Shown here piece by piece: positions 1 to 10,881 of a stretch of DNA of 23,378 bases (within the stretch, counting starts at the first letter, position 1; each line of letters starts with the position of its first letter). The stretch covers positions 1 to 23,378 of the forward strand of contig JAVKOQ010000621.1 in NCBI GenBank assembly GCA_031835245.1. Reading direction: 5' to 3'. Made by a program: the position numbers and the translations under genes. This DNA comes from Balamuthia mandrillaris. Its lineage: Eukaryota; Discosea; Longamoebia; Balamuthiidae. The notes beneath the pieces are model-generated. The model was not told the DNA's origin, searched no databases, and saw only the letters and a list, made by a program, of their open reading frames with translations.

Positions 1-1223
1 GTTCTGCCTGGGTCTCAGCAGCCATTTTGTTGATCTTGGCTTTGAGCTCCGGTAGACAGTCCTTGATGTGGTTCATAAGGATTTTGTTTAGAGTTTTGGC
101 CAAGTAGGGGGTACCACATCGAGCAGCCAAGTTTCTGTATTTGGGATGGGTGGCGAAGAAGTCCGCCTCTGCTTTCAAGGCCTGACGGATGCTCTTTTTC
201 TTGATAATATCCTGTTGGCTACGGTTTATCACTCCGATGTAGCCCAAACGCAATGGAATGACTTGGCCTTGCAGCACGTCCGCAGCATCAGTTCCCTTGT
301 CCATCAAATCAATCTTTGTGATGACTCCGATTGTGCGGTTGCCTGTTGGGGAGAGAGGAAAGGGAGGGGGAGAGAGAGAGAGAGAGGTGTCACAAAAGTT
401 GGCCAAATTCAAGAAACGAATTGGGGTAGAACTCACCCTCAGGGTCAACATCCCGAGCAAGCTTCAAGGCATCGGAATTCGAAAGATCAGTATTGGCGGC
501 CGTAACAGCCAAAATGATAGCGTTCGGCTTGGTAATATATTTCAACACCATTTCCCTAATCTGTGCTTCAATGTCGGTTGGTTGATCTCCTACAGGGACC
601 TGGTTGTGTGAACGGGTGTAAATAATATCACTCAGCAAGTTAAAAACATTTTTTAACAAAAGTACAAACCCTTGTGATACCCGGCAAGTCGACAAGAGTA
701 AGGTTCAAGACATGTGGCGAGTAGATTTTGAGGTTGATTGGGTTATGCGAAATGCCCTTGTTTTTGCCGGAAAGACGGTCCGTTTCTTTCTGAATCTCCT
801 CCCTTATGGCATCAAAGTCATAAAAGAGCTCGTTTGGTTTGTGCAAGAACTCTCCCCACTCTTTGAAACGATCTTTGGTTGTGTTTATGTGTTGGTTTAA
901 CCGTCAGCAAGCTGGTTGCTTTCTTGCAGTGTAGCATAGAAAGGAGAAAAAAGTGCTGTACCTTCGTCATCGCCTTCTTTGCCGTTGCTGCTGCCAGCGC
1001 TCGAGTTGGAGGGAAGATTGATGAGTTGGAGGACCAAGGGGCGCCGAGTCACGATGCCCATGCCTCGCGGCAAAAAGTCCCTGCCCACCACATTTTCCAA
1101 GACGGAGCTTTTGCCGCTGGATTGACTGCCAACCACCACGATTTGAGGAAGATCAAAAGACTCCATGCCAATGGCGTTGAAGACATCTTGAAGCTTGTTG
1201 ATGATTGGGATGAGTTGTTCCAT
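1..1223 (-). CDS. Dynamin-like GTPase (Drp1/Dnm1/DymA type), N-terminal part, cut by window edge
   Basis: Large GTPase that assembles on membranes and drives fission, typically of mitochondria and peroxisomes; in amoebae the DymA type also acts in endocytosis and cytokinesis (family knowledge). Exons by eye: 1223-962, 872-670, 599-437 and 342-<1, joined in phases 1, 0 and 1, giving about 323 residues. Start ATG at 1223-1221; the first residues read [15 protein letters not shown], as in Drp1. GTPase motifs: P-loop GSQSSGKS (about 32-39), switch I Thr59 in GIVTRRP, G3 DLPG (149-152) and G4 TKID (218-221). The segments VPVGDQP and AVTAANTD are typical of dynamins. The middle, variable and GED regions lie beyond position 1. 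A short acidic Ser/Gly insert (about 71-87) sits before the exon 1/2 junction. Intron 3 holds a (TC)n tract on the sense strand. The family call is very secure; Drp1 versus another dynamin class is likely but not proven. Confidence 0.95.
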
Positions 1224-1688
1224 TTTTTTTTTTGAGGGGGGGTGTTTGTGGAATGCTTCTGTCGAATAATTTCTCCTGGTGTAGGGTTTTTTTTTTTTTT
1301 TTTTTGCTGAGCGTGCAGGTGTGAACCACCAAGGTCAATACTCAGTGTAGTGACTGGTGTTTGTTGCACACAAAATTACTGCAAAAAAGAAAGACAGAGA
1401 GAGAAACAACAATCAAAAAAAAAAAAAAAACAGGGGAAGTCAGCCCAACTTTTCTGCAGCACTGCCCCTACCGCCACCGCCACCCCTTTTTTAATGTTGC
1501 TTTGCTTTTTTTTTTTTGCCAACTTCTCTCATTTTTTTTTTGTTCCCAGCATTTCGATTTTAATATCTTGCTTCGTGACGACACGAACATTGCGTACGTC
1601 AGCATTATTGTCGACGGTCATTTGGGTGGTGTTGCGGTGACAGACGAGATCTCACAGCGTGCGTGCTCGACGGCAAGGAGGAACCGAT

Positions 1689-1723
<35 letters not shown>

Positions 1724-2029
1724 GCTTGTATTGTGTGGAAGGGGTGGGTGGGCGAGCCTTTTCACCACCTCATTGGCTGGTTAATCTGGTGGCGCGTCTG
1801 TATGCATGAGCAGCAACGCGCGCACACAAACCTGCCCTAAAGCTAAGGAAAACACACCAAAATCTCTTCCATCAACTTAGGAGCGCAGTATACTACTGCA
1901 GAGAGGAACCACACGCGCGAGCCCGCTCGCTGTGAAGCTTGCATACAGACATTTGCCTCGGTTTTCGTGCCACTGGCTGGGACATCAGACCCGCTTTTAC
2001 TTGAATTTTCGTTTTTGGCAGCAACAATA
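1224..2029. promoter_or_regulatory. Divergent spacer between dynamin and PHD genes (5' regions of both)
   Basis: 806 nt with no convincing gene. It must hold both promoters and 5' UTRs. I see homopolymer T and A runs (around 1225, 1288, 1417, 1508 and 1535) and a GTT-repeat run at 1691-1724. No clear TATA box was recognised. Several short open frames cross it, but they are driven by homopolymers and lack family resemblance. No RNA gene was seen. Confidence 0.5.
1691..1724. repeat. (GTT)n microsatellite
   Basis: About eleven uninterrupted GTT units in the dynamin/PHD spacer, roughly 300 nt upstream of the PHD-protein start codon. Simple-sequence repeat; no function is evident. Confidence 0.95.
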
Positions 2030-4726
2030 ATGGAAACGGATCGGCGGCCGTGCGACACTACTTCCCCCTCTCTACCTCAAGAGCTGTCACCGTCTTCCTC
2101 TTCCACCCAGTCAACCACACCGAACGCTATGCAGGGAGAACAACCGACGGCCTCTCTCCTGGGTGCCGCTTCTGCTACGTCGTCAGCCTCCTCTCCCTCT
2201 CTTGCCTCTGCCTCCTCTACTTTTCTTCCCAAAGCACCAAAAGCAAATCTGTTGCGGTGGTGCCATAAACGGAAGGCAGAGCTGCTGCAGTGCTGCGACG
2301 AGGCCAAACGAACGCAGCACGGGGGCTGGCTGGCGGACCTCAGCTTCCAGCTGGACCTTCTGAGCCTACGCTACGAGGATTTGGGAGAAGGGGCAGATGC
2401 CCTTGACCTCTGTCAGCTCGTTTTGGCTCTGCGGAAGGAGGTATACGGGAAGCACCACCTCCAAGTTGCCAAGAGCATGGAACGAATCAGTCGCCTAAGG
2501 CAGACGTTAGCCTGTGGTGCTGGTGCTGAGGCTAATGGGACTCACGAAAACGCAAATAGGAAGGAAAACGACAAAGAAGAAAAAGCAGAAGAACATGCGA
2601 AAGCAAAAGAAGCAAGGGACGAGGTTGAGGAGAATAACGACGAGTCAGATCCTTACCTCAACGCAGCTATGGCTATTCGGATGAAGCTGTTTGGTAGTGG
2701 CAGTGCAGGAGGAAGTGGCTCTGCGGAAGAAAGCAAGGATGTGGAAGACAAAACACAGCACCGACTTCTGTCACTGCAACCTAAGATGCAGTATAACATC
2801 GTATCACACCAGGAAGATCCCACCAAGCTTGGCAATTGCTTGAACGTGCTTCCTTATGGCAGTAATCATGTTGCGGTACTAGAGTTTGGTGTCAAGAGAA
2901 AGAAGGCCCTGCTAAGACGCGCAAGAGGAGGCAAAAGTGGCGGCAAGGCGAAGCTATCCTCTCGGCTTCGCAGCTTGAAAGTGGCAGATAGAGAAATGAG
3001 CAATGGCCTCTCCTCTTCTCGCAACCAGGCTCAGGAATCAATCTCTACTGCCACTACTGAAGCGACTCCAAAGAGCAATGGCGGCAAAGAGAGAAAAGCA
3101 AAACGTAGGAACCCCAAATGTGGCAAAGTAGACGAAAAGGAAAACAACATAGAGGAAGAGGATGACATTCTTCTGCGACCGAACGCACCGCCTTCGCCTC
3201 GCTTAGGAGCAACTGATCGCAGTGGTTCGAAGAGGAAATCGCCAGTTCTAACATCCACAGCAACATCCAAAGAGATCAGCTCCTCTGACCCACTAAAGCA
3301 ACCACACCCAACCAAGAAACAGAAAACTGTTCCTATACCCAGCGAAACTCCCATTCCCAGTAGAAGAAGTGGCAGAGTGAGGCGGGTCAGTGCAATCCTA
3401 GCGACACCTGAGATGCAAACGGACTTTTCCAGGGCTTCTGCGAGAGAGGAAAAGAAAGAAAAAGCCGTTAACAACAAAAAACAGAAAGAAGAGAAGAACG
3501 TACCAAAAAGCCGAACAAGCAGTGCATCGAAGAATTCCGGAAAAATACACAGCGCCAACAACATGGACACAAAAGCCAAGGGCAATGCTATCACTAAAAC
3601 CAACGCTAAAACCAAACTCACTGTCAAGTCCAAAGACAAAGACAAAGACAAGGCCAAGGCCAAGGACAAAACTAAATCCAAGGGGAAGACAGGTCCTACC
3701 AACACCAAACTCAAAAACAAGAGAAAAATACAGCTACCAATCAAGAAACGGGTCATCCCTAAAACTCCCAAGAGCAAGTACAAAGCGAAGCGAAAGAAGG
3801 AAATGGAAGAGGAGGCTGAAGAAGGAAAAGAGCAAGAAGAAGAGGAAGAGACTCCTTCCATGCTACCAGTAGAAGAGATTGTGTGTGAAGGCTGCGGATC
3901 TGGGGAGCATGACGAAGAACTCGTGTTGTGCGACAAATGTAATGGAGGATGGCACCTATGGTGCATGTCCATCCCGCTCACTGTCATTCCAGAGGGAGAC
4001 TGGTTCTGCCACAAGTGTGACACCGACAAAACGCCCACCGAAAACAATAACAACGCCAATGTCACCCCAGAGGAACCAACTCCCCAGACCGTAAAACGGA
4101 AAACCAAACGAAAGGGAGGCAATCGCTGGCGCCCTAAACGAAAGCGAAAAGTTGCTTCTGACTCTCCCCTTGCCCCCTCCTCTCCATTCCCCCTAACAAC
4201 CGACCAAACTACTGAAACAGAACCACCTACCAACACCACCGAAACTACCTCCACCACCCCTCAAAATCAGCAACCGCTGCCTCCTCATGAAGGGAAAGAC
4301 ACTGCTATCCTTGACACTGCCATAATTCCCTCCTCGCCAACTGCCGCTGCCACCGCAGGAGCAGAAGAGCAACAATGCAACTCCACTACCACTACTACCA
4401 ATATCATTGCTGGTGCTGGTGCCTCTGTAGCCACTCACATGACAATTGCCGGCACTGTTGATACGAACACGGACACCACAGCACTCTCTTTGTCGCCATC
4501 TACACAAACCTCAACAGCCTCTTCGTCTTCGCCCTCCCAAGTCACACAATCGTCAGCGTCACGCACCTCCCCTTCCTCCTTCTTTGCAGCTACCACAGCG
4601 GCAGCTGCTACGGCGCTAGCCTCCTTCTCCTCCTTCTCTTTCTCTTCGCCTTCTCCATCTTCTGTTGATACCTCCGCCGAGGATACTGCTCATGCTGGCG
4701 AGCGCTTAGAAGCGGCAGAGCAGTAA
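2030..4726 (+). CDS. TPR-like and PHD-finger nuclear protein, intronless
   Basis: 898-aa protein from one uninterrupted frame. I chose the ATG at 2030 (context AACAATAATGG); the frame stays open upstream but offers only non-ATG codons there. Order: Ser/Thr/Ala-rich N-terminus (1-65); a helical segment at about 73-160 resembling kinesin-light-chain-type TPR helices (LCQLVLALRKEVYGKHHL), with a possible further helix near 210-225 (AAMAIRMKLFG); a long Lys-rich basic region with KD/KAK runs and several likely nuclear localisation signals (about 300-590); an acidic stretch; one PHD finger at about 615-668 with the C4HC3 pattern (CEGC, CDKC, WHLWC, WFCHKC); a basic patch; and a Ser/Thr/Pro-rich tail. 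PHD fingers usually read histone H3 tails, so a chromatin role is likely. No catalytic domain is visible. The partner and the modification read are unknown. No ortholog name can be given. Confidence 0.85.
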   Translation: METDRRPCDTTSPSLPQELSPSSSSTQSTTPNAMQGEQPTASLLGAASATSSASSPSLASASSTFLPKAPKANLLRWCHKRKAELLQCCDEAKRTQHGGWLADLSFQLDLLSLRYEDLGEGADALDLCQLVLALRKEVYGKHHLQVAKSMERISRLRQTLACGAGAEANGTHENANRKENDKEEKAEEHAKAKEARDEVEENNDESDPYLNAAMAIRMKLFGSGSAGGSGSAEESKDVEDKTQHRLLSLQPKMQYNIVSHQEDPTKLGNCLNVLPYGSNHVAVLEFGVKRKKALLRRARGGKSGGKAKLSSRLRSLKVADREMSNGLSSSRNQAQESISTATTEATPKSNGGKERKAKRRNPKCGKVDEKENNIEEEDDILLRPNAPPSPRLGATDRSGSKRKSPVLTSTATSKEISSSDPLKQPHPTKKQKTVPIPSETPIPSRRSGRVRRVSAILATPEMQTDFSRASAREEKKEKAVNNKKQKEEKNVPKSRTSSASKNSGKIHSANNMDTKAKGNAITKTNAKTKLTVKSKDKDKDKAKAKDKTKSKGKTGPTNTKLKNKRKIQLPIKKRVIPKTPKSKYKAKRKKEMEEEAEEGKEQEEEEETPSMLPVEEIVCEGCGSGEHDEELVLCDKCNGGWHLWCMSIPLTVIPEGDWFCHKCDTDKTPTENNNNANVTPEEPTPQTVKRKTKRKGGNRWRPKRKRKVASDSPLAPSSPFPLTTDQTTETEPPTNTTETTSTTPQNQQPLPPHEGKDTAILDTAIIPSSPTAAATAGAEEQQCNSTTTTTNIIAGAGASVATHMTIAGTVDTNTDTTALSLSPSTQTSTASSSSPSQVTQSSASRTSPSSFFAATTAAAATALASFSSFSFSSPSPSSVDTSAEDTAHAGERLEAAEQ

Positions 4727-4832
4727 CGGCTCCTTAACCTGTCGACCTCAGTTTCCTCCTCTGTTGTACATTTATAACGACCGTTTAATAGTGGAACAAG
4801 TTTGTTTGCTAGAAAGCATTGTCTCCCATTCT

Positions 4833-4864
4833 GCCTCTCTGCCTCTCTGCCTCTCTGCCTCTCT
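4833..4864. repeat. Four perfect copies of an 8-mer (GCCTCTCT) before TTGCAG
   Basis: Four exact tandem GCCTCTCT units lie in the 231-nt gap between the PHD-protein stop and the HPS5-like start, followed directly by CTTGCAG (AG at 4870-4871). A pyrimidine tract followed by CAG is what a 3' splice site looks like, so this could close a 5' UTR intron of the downstream gene. That is inference; no donor was assigned. Confidence 0.7.
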
Positions 4865-4957
4865 CTTGCAGGCGAGAGTTCGTAGGTCGACAGAAAATCA
4901 AGAAAGAAAAGAAGAAAGAAGTTGCGGACTCCAGCAGCTGGAGCTGCCGAAGAGAAC

Positions 4958-7900
4958 ATGGCTACCACTACCACTCCTCAAAAGAATGTTGAACAAAGGT
5001 TGGCGTACGAGAGCCTTGAGGCTGTCCAATGGAACTTTGGAGGCAGCAGCAGTGGTGGAGGAGGAGAAGCGGTAGAGGAAGGAGGAAGTTACGCGTTGAA
5101 CCGTTCGGGCGGTGCAGGGAGTGGCACGCGCGTGCAGTACTCCTGCATGGACGCCTCTGCGGATTACCTCATTTTCGGCACCAACACAGGCACACTCTAC
5201 GTCTTTGAGCGAGTCACGCTGCGGTTCCTCAAGCTGCTTTCCTCGTTGGACATACGGGCGCCCATCTCGCAGGTGCGCATAAGTCCCAGCCAAACTCTCT
5301 TTGCCATCGCCACCGGCTCTCTTGTTTACATCGTCAAACCGAACCTCAATCGAGAACGACGACGAGACAAGGACAAAGTTTACGCCAGGATAAGCGCTCA
5401 CTTGGACAGCAGCTCCTCCTCCAGCTCTTTATCTTCCTCCGGTGGTTCTGCCATTCCTTCCTCCGCTTCAGCAGGCGCACCGCTCGTAACGTGCCTGCTG
5501 TGGTCCAAGAGCGAAGGCCTCTTCTCCGGTGACTCGAATGGCGTTATACTGCTGACTCGCTTCCAGAAGGGCAAGCCCGCCTTCTCCGAATTTGTGTTCA
5601 AGGCCGACTCTGCCATTGTACAAATGGACTACTGTCCTCACCTTCCGTTGTTGCTTCCTTCGGCTGCGCAACAACAGCCGCAAGAGGAAGCGGCAGGAAA
5701 CCCCAAGCCGTCTCTATTGGTGTCCACGCTAACGCGGTGCTTGCTGCTTGCTCTTCATAGAGCGATAGGTGCGTCTCCACAACAGTCACGACCATTGCAC
5801 GGCACACAGAGCCTGCAGATAGGCAAAAAGCTGCGCAACGGCGTCTATGGGGCTTGTTTCTTGCAATCTTCTTCTTCATTCGCTTCCATTCCTCCTTCTG
5901 CTGCTCTGAGTGCCATAGCCACCCGGCCTGGCAAACGGTTGTGGGTTGTGGAGAGCCAGAGCGCACGCGTTCTCAAAACTCTTAACTTCAAGGCCTCCAT
6001 AGCCAGCATTCCTCCCTCTACTTTCCACACAGCTGACTCAGCCTCTTCCATCCAACCATCCCCTGCTCTCTCTGCGGTTGTATTCTCTAAAGTGGTCCCT
6101 CTTCGTAGTGCTGCTACTATAGGAGAGGAATCCCTCCCTCCACGTTATATCCTGTGCTGGGATGACGCTTCTGAAAGAGCACAGGTTCTTCCTCGTTGTT
6201 TCTTGTCGTTTCTATCTTTCGAATAATTGACTAGAACAATTGAATCCAGAACGCACTATGCTTGATAGATTTGGAGTCCGTAGAAATAGTGGCTTGGACT
6301 TGCTTTTGGAAAATAGAGGACTTGGCTTTTGTCGATGGCTGTATTTATTTGCTCCACTGGGACGGACCCTCTTCTGCTCAACAGCCAACTTTAGAAAACC
6401 ACCGAACTATTGCATCAAGAATATCACTGCCTACTCTACTAAGACCCTTACAGGAGGATAAGAAGGAAAATGCAACGATGGAAGCGCCGTCTTCGCAGTA
6501 TTATTCGCAGTCATGTGCTGTAAAGACGGTAGAAGAGCCGATGGCTGTAGATGGGGTCACAGTTGCATTGGCAAGCGATGAGCCCATAGAACAAAGTGGA
6601 ACTAGCACGCAATCCCATAGTCCCATATTACGCGAAAGTTCCTCCTCCTCTGCTTCTCCTTCTCCTTCTCCTTCTCCTTCTCCTTCTCCTTCTTCTTCTG
6701 CTGCCTCTGCTACACAGGATGTTGATGGGACCTTAGGATTATCAGCAAAAACTGAAACGTTATCAGGACATAGTGGATGGCCACCTTCTCCTCCTCCTGA
6801 TACTTTGCCTACAAGCAGCAATGAAGATAGAGAGGATGCAGCCTCCCTAGCTCCTCCAGTCGCCGCTGAAGAACATCTCTATGCAGATAACCTTCAAGCC
6901 AAACAACACTCAATAACTGTTGACGAGGACATACCAGAAGCAGTAGTCGTGGCTCCCGTTCCTAGGAGGAGAGAACACACCGACAGACGAAAGAAGCGCT
7001 CTGGAACAGATCGCAAGAACAAAGGTAAACGAAAGCCAGCCACCATCGTTTCCATATCGGATCCATCCGCTTCCAACATGCTTCCAAGCACCAATCTCAA
7101 TCTACCTCTTCGCGGCAACGGCAGGAATTCGGGTTCTCACACTCCCCTACGACGAGCTTTTTCCACTTCGTTTGCTTCCCCTTCTTCATCTGCAACATCC
7201 TCTCCTTCGCTTTCTTCCTCTTCTTCATCCGTTCCTGTTGCGCATGAAGCTTCTCCTGAGAGGGACAGTTCCTCGCCGGAGTCACCGCGATCCTCCTCAC
7301 CGTCACCGCGTTCCCAATCGCCATCCCCACCTCCCATTTCGCTCGCTGCAACAACCATCCCTACTCCCATCATCACTGCTGCTACAACTAACCAACATCC
7401 TCTGCACACTAGCACACCATCAGAGAAAAACACCTCATACCAGTCACTACCTCAGGGCCATGATTCGCCTTTAAAGGAGCAGCCCTCTCTTCCCAACGAA
7501 CACCAACTCCAACAGCAGCAGCAACAAGATGCACAACTTTCACAGAACTTGCTGATGGAGCAAGAAACTGGCTCTTTGCCAGTCAACATGGTCCCCAAAA
7601 TGGATGCGCCTAAGCAAGAAGGCATGGTTGTTACGCCTACAGAAACCACGACCTCTTCTTCTCCCTCTCTTGGCGGCAAGGGCCTTGGCTTTGGTTACAG
7701 CTTGCCTCCGTCATTGACTTCCAACTTCAAAGAAATGCAGAAAAACTTGGAAAGAACGGCCAAGCTAACATCAGAGGCGCTTTCTCTAAAGAAGCCCTCA
7801 TTAGATGATCTAAGCCGCATGTTCTCAACTTCCTCCTCTTTCGCCACGTCTGCCTCCGTCACTATGAGTACCACCGCCACTGCGACTGCCATCACAACCT

Positions 7901-8328
7901 CTAACAGCACTGTTAGTGCCAACGTTACAACTGGCACCACTGCAACTCATAGTTCTGCCTCCGTTTCTTCAACGTCTTCATCAACACTACCTGATAGTTC
8001 ATTTTCGCTGGAAAAGTTGCGTAACAACAATGCAGCAGCCAGTGCCACCGCGCTTTTGCATAGGAGCGTATCGAGCCTTTCTGCCTTTTCTTCAGGCAAA
8101 CTTTACAAGTGGCAACAGGATAGTCCAAAGGAGGCTGTGAGCGGGGATCCTGGCAATGTTCCTGCTGCCACTTTTCACGCTAACCAATCCGAAGACAAGA
8201 AAATAAGAATATATGAGCTTTCCAGAACCCTATTTGAGCTACTCACTTCACCTGTTCCTCAAAGCCAAAAGTTTAACCCAGGTACTAACCTCTCTCTCCT
8301 AGAGATATCTCCTCGCTTCCTCTCTTTT

Positions 8329-8371
<43 letters not shown>

Positions 8372-10664
8372 AAAAATGCGCTTACTAACCTACGCACTAA
8401 AGCCGGGCTGTTGTCCCTGAGGGAATGGGCAGCTTTGTTTGCGGAACGGAACCGTGCCTCATCTACCTTGTTCGGGGCCGATCTGTTAAACTTCCTACCC
8501 TCCAGTTGGTTATCAGAGCTGCTTACGACGTGCCTTGAGTTGCAAATAGGAGAAGAGCTGGAGTCAAAAGATAGAAATTCGTTGGAGGACAAAGTGATTG
8601 CTTACATAGAGCGATACTTTGGTTTATTGATTCTGCCGCGAGTGTTCTTTGCTTGCAATAACCGAGAACAGAGGCGGTGCATCAAGTTCTTACATTTCCT
8701 GGAGGATTGTTGTTTGCAGCCAGCTCCGCGAGCCGAGGCCGCTCCCATTGACGAAGAATCCCCCTCTGGCCTCTCTACATCCTCGCTGCGCTACTCTGCA
8801 GGTCCGCTCCCTCCTAACAACCTACAAACAGTATATCTACCGGCAAAGGCTGTTTTGAGCAAGTTGGACCGGTTACTCAAGCAACAAGCCGAACAGGAGG
8901 AAACAGGAACTCAGCAGCAACAAAGCAAGAGTGGGGCCACCAAGCGAGGAAAGCAGAGCAGCGAAGAGGCATTAGAGGTGTTGCGGAAGCAAAACAGCTT
9001 GAGCCTATCCCTTCGCTATCTTGGCAGATTATTGGCGGTTGCTTCTCCACAGGCAGTCGTTAGATATGCCGTTTCCAATTATCCATCAATCCTGCCGTGG
9101 AATGTGATGGAACAACTGTTGTTGTTTTCTGAGGAAAGCCCGAATGGGCTTCGCTCCTCTATCTCTTCTTCTTCGTTTTGGCTCTCCTCAATAGCACCTT
9201 CTCTTTGGCGAAAATTCCAACAGCAACAACAGCAACAGCAATACGCTAGTGATGATTCCAACCACTTGTCATTTGCAGGAAAGTTCAAGCGCAAAGAGAA
9301 TATAGAGTCACTGGCCCTCCATAACGACCACCTTTTCGATGAACTGATCCAGAGCCTAAACCGCGCGGAAAAGGCTCACATCTTCCTGTTGTATCTCACC
9401 CATCTCATGAAGCTGAGAGAGGAATGCAGGGAAGATCCTCACCTGGTGGAAACCTGGTTCGAGTATTGCCTGAAAGTCAATGACTCACCAGACGATATTG
9501 ATCTTGCAGAGGAAGCTGATGAGGAGAAGCATCAATCACTGCTTGACTATCCTTCAGGCTCAACCGTTAGTAGACAATTACCATCATTGCAAGGGACAAA
9601 TTCGTGGAGGCCTCGCTCCGGAAATGAAAGGCTGCTTCGAAAGATCATACATGGGTGCGACAGATACGTTTATAGTGCCACCTGCCTCAAAGACCTTTGT
9701 CGGAGGTATGTAGATTCACTTCTCGTGTTTTGTTAGAATGATTACTAATCCAATTAATGAACAAAGGTATGGCTACTACTATGGATTCAAAGAACTGTGT
9801 CTTCGGTTAAACCACTGGGAAGAAGCTGTTGATGCCATACTCCAAAACGACGACTGGCCGTCTTTCCATGCTCTTATGCGCACAGATACAAGCCTAACAC
9901 ACTGGGATCTTATTCTCCACAAAATGAACGACTTGCGAAGCGAAAACGAGAAACTACAACCATGCTCCTTCAACGTCAGCAAAGAACAAGTGGTATCCAT
10001 GATGGTGATATGCCTGGGAGCAAACAAGTGCATGGAAATTCTCCACTCCAACGAACTATTCTCCTCTGGCATTAGCCCATCCATCTATGCCTCTTTCATT
10101 CGGTGTATCCAAACGGACATCAAGCAAAAGGAATTGCACCACCAAATGCTCAACATTCTTTTGGAATATTTTTGGTCAGACAAGAAAGTGAAGCGCCCTC
10201 CCACCATCGCCCCTCAATTCAACCTTCTTCGCAAGAAAGAGACCAAACACCAGCTCCACTCAGGCGATGCCGTAAACAAAGAACTGCCGCCTTTCATCAC
10301 CCAAAAGCAACTGCTGTTTCTATCTCCTACAGACCAACCAGCAGAAGGTTCGCTTGACTTGGTGTTAGACTTTGATTACACCACACCAGTGCCTTCTTTC
10401 TTTGAGGAGATGACCGTGGGTCACTGGGGCGCTCGCCTAAAGTATCAGATCTGTCCATGCTGCACGCTTCCTCTGATGGAAAAGATGACCTCCATTCCGC
10501 CGACCAACGTGGTGGTGTTTCCCTGCGGGCACGCTTTTCACCTGTTTTGCTGCCCCGAAGAGGCCTGTCCCTCTTGCTATGCTCAAAACGTGACCTCCCT
10601 TCGCAACAACAACAGCGGTCTTCGTAAGAGCGTCGCTTCCTTACCTCCCGAAGAACTGTTGTAA
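4958..10664 (+). CDS. HPS5: HPS5/TECPR2-family beta-propeller protein with C-terminal RING-H2 (probable HPS5, BLOC-2)
   Basis: Exons 4958-6184, 6250-8281, 8403-9705 and 9767-10664 give 1819 aa in frame. The ATG at 4958 is the first in this frame; upstream codons are non-ATG. The N-terminal ~450 residues match the propeller shared by HPS5 and TECPR2: AIVQMDYCPH, SLLVSTLTRCLLL, LRNGVYGACF, ATRPGKRLWVV and, across intron 1, ESVEIVAWTCF. About 400 residues of Ser/Pro/Gln-rich low complexity follow (including an SP run and poly-Q), then an alpha-helical region. Residues ~1750-1792 form a RING-H2 pattern: C-x2-C, then CGHAFHLFC, then C-x2-C. Animal HPS5 is a subunit of BLOC-2, which sorts cargo to lysosome-related organelles; TECPR2 acts in autophagy and ER export. 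The long helical tail favours HPS5. The RING recalls Vps18/Vps41/Vps8 tethers. Intron 1 has a weak donor (GTTCTT). Family secure, HPS5 name probable. Confidence 0.8.
8331..8367 (+). repeat. (TC)n tract in HPS5-like intron 2
   Basis: About 18 TC units inside the intron 8282-8402. That intron's acceptor (AG at 8401-8402) follows a TACTAAC-like branch sequence and is the only one I found that restores the downstream frame; the two AGs at 8301-8304 give the wrong frame and a stop at 8388. Confidence 0.9.
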
Positions 10665-10689
10665 AACCAGAGAGTTGTTGTGGCTCGTA

Positions 10690-10709
10690 TTTATTTATTT
10701 TTATTTATT
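10690..10709 (-). terminator. AATAAA cluster, candidate poly(A) signals for CAP
   Basis: Read on the minus strand, four overlapping AATAAA hexamers occur 173-192 nt past the CAP stop codon. On the plus strand the same bases lie only 26-45 nt beyond the stop of the HPS5-like gene. If used, the CAP transcript would end at or inside the 3' end of the neighbouring gene. Confidence 0.45.
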
Positions 10710-10881
10710 GTGTTTCATTTACATGAACCCAGCTCCCTCCGCTTCTTCTCTCTCACCACAAGAGTTGGTAGCTTTGCCGCCAGAAAATAATAGGAATTCA
10801 GGTCAAAGGCGCCTTTTTTGCTTTTAATGCTGAAATACAAAAAACACAAGGTAAAAAACAACAACAGTAAGAGAAACCGTT

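Noticed and set aside
1967-2029. Upstream extension of the PHD-protein frame
   Set aside because: The extension begins at a GTG codon; the ATG at 2030 has a good context and is the sensible eukaryotic start.
3031-4257. 408-codon open frame on the minus strand opposite the PHD gene
   Set aside because: It mirrors the Lys/Ser/Thr-rich plus-strand coding sequence, has no recognisable family motif, and the plus strand carries a clear PHD finger.
8303-8388. Reading straight through HPS5-like exon 2 into an LSLSLS tail
   Set aside because: This would end the protein at 8388 in microsatellite-coded Leu-Ser. A GTACTAAC donor and the AG at 8401-8402 restore the frame to the conserved downstream part, and the full model is divisible by three.
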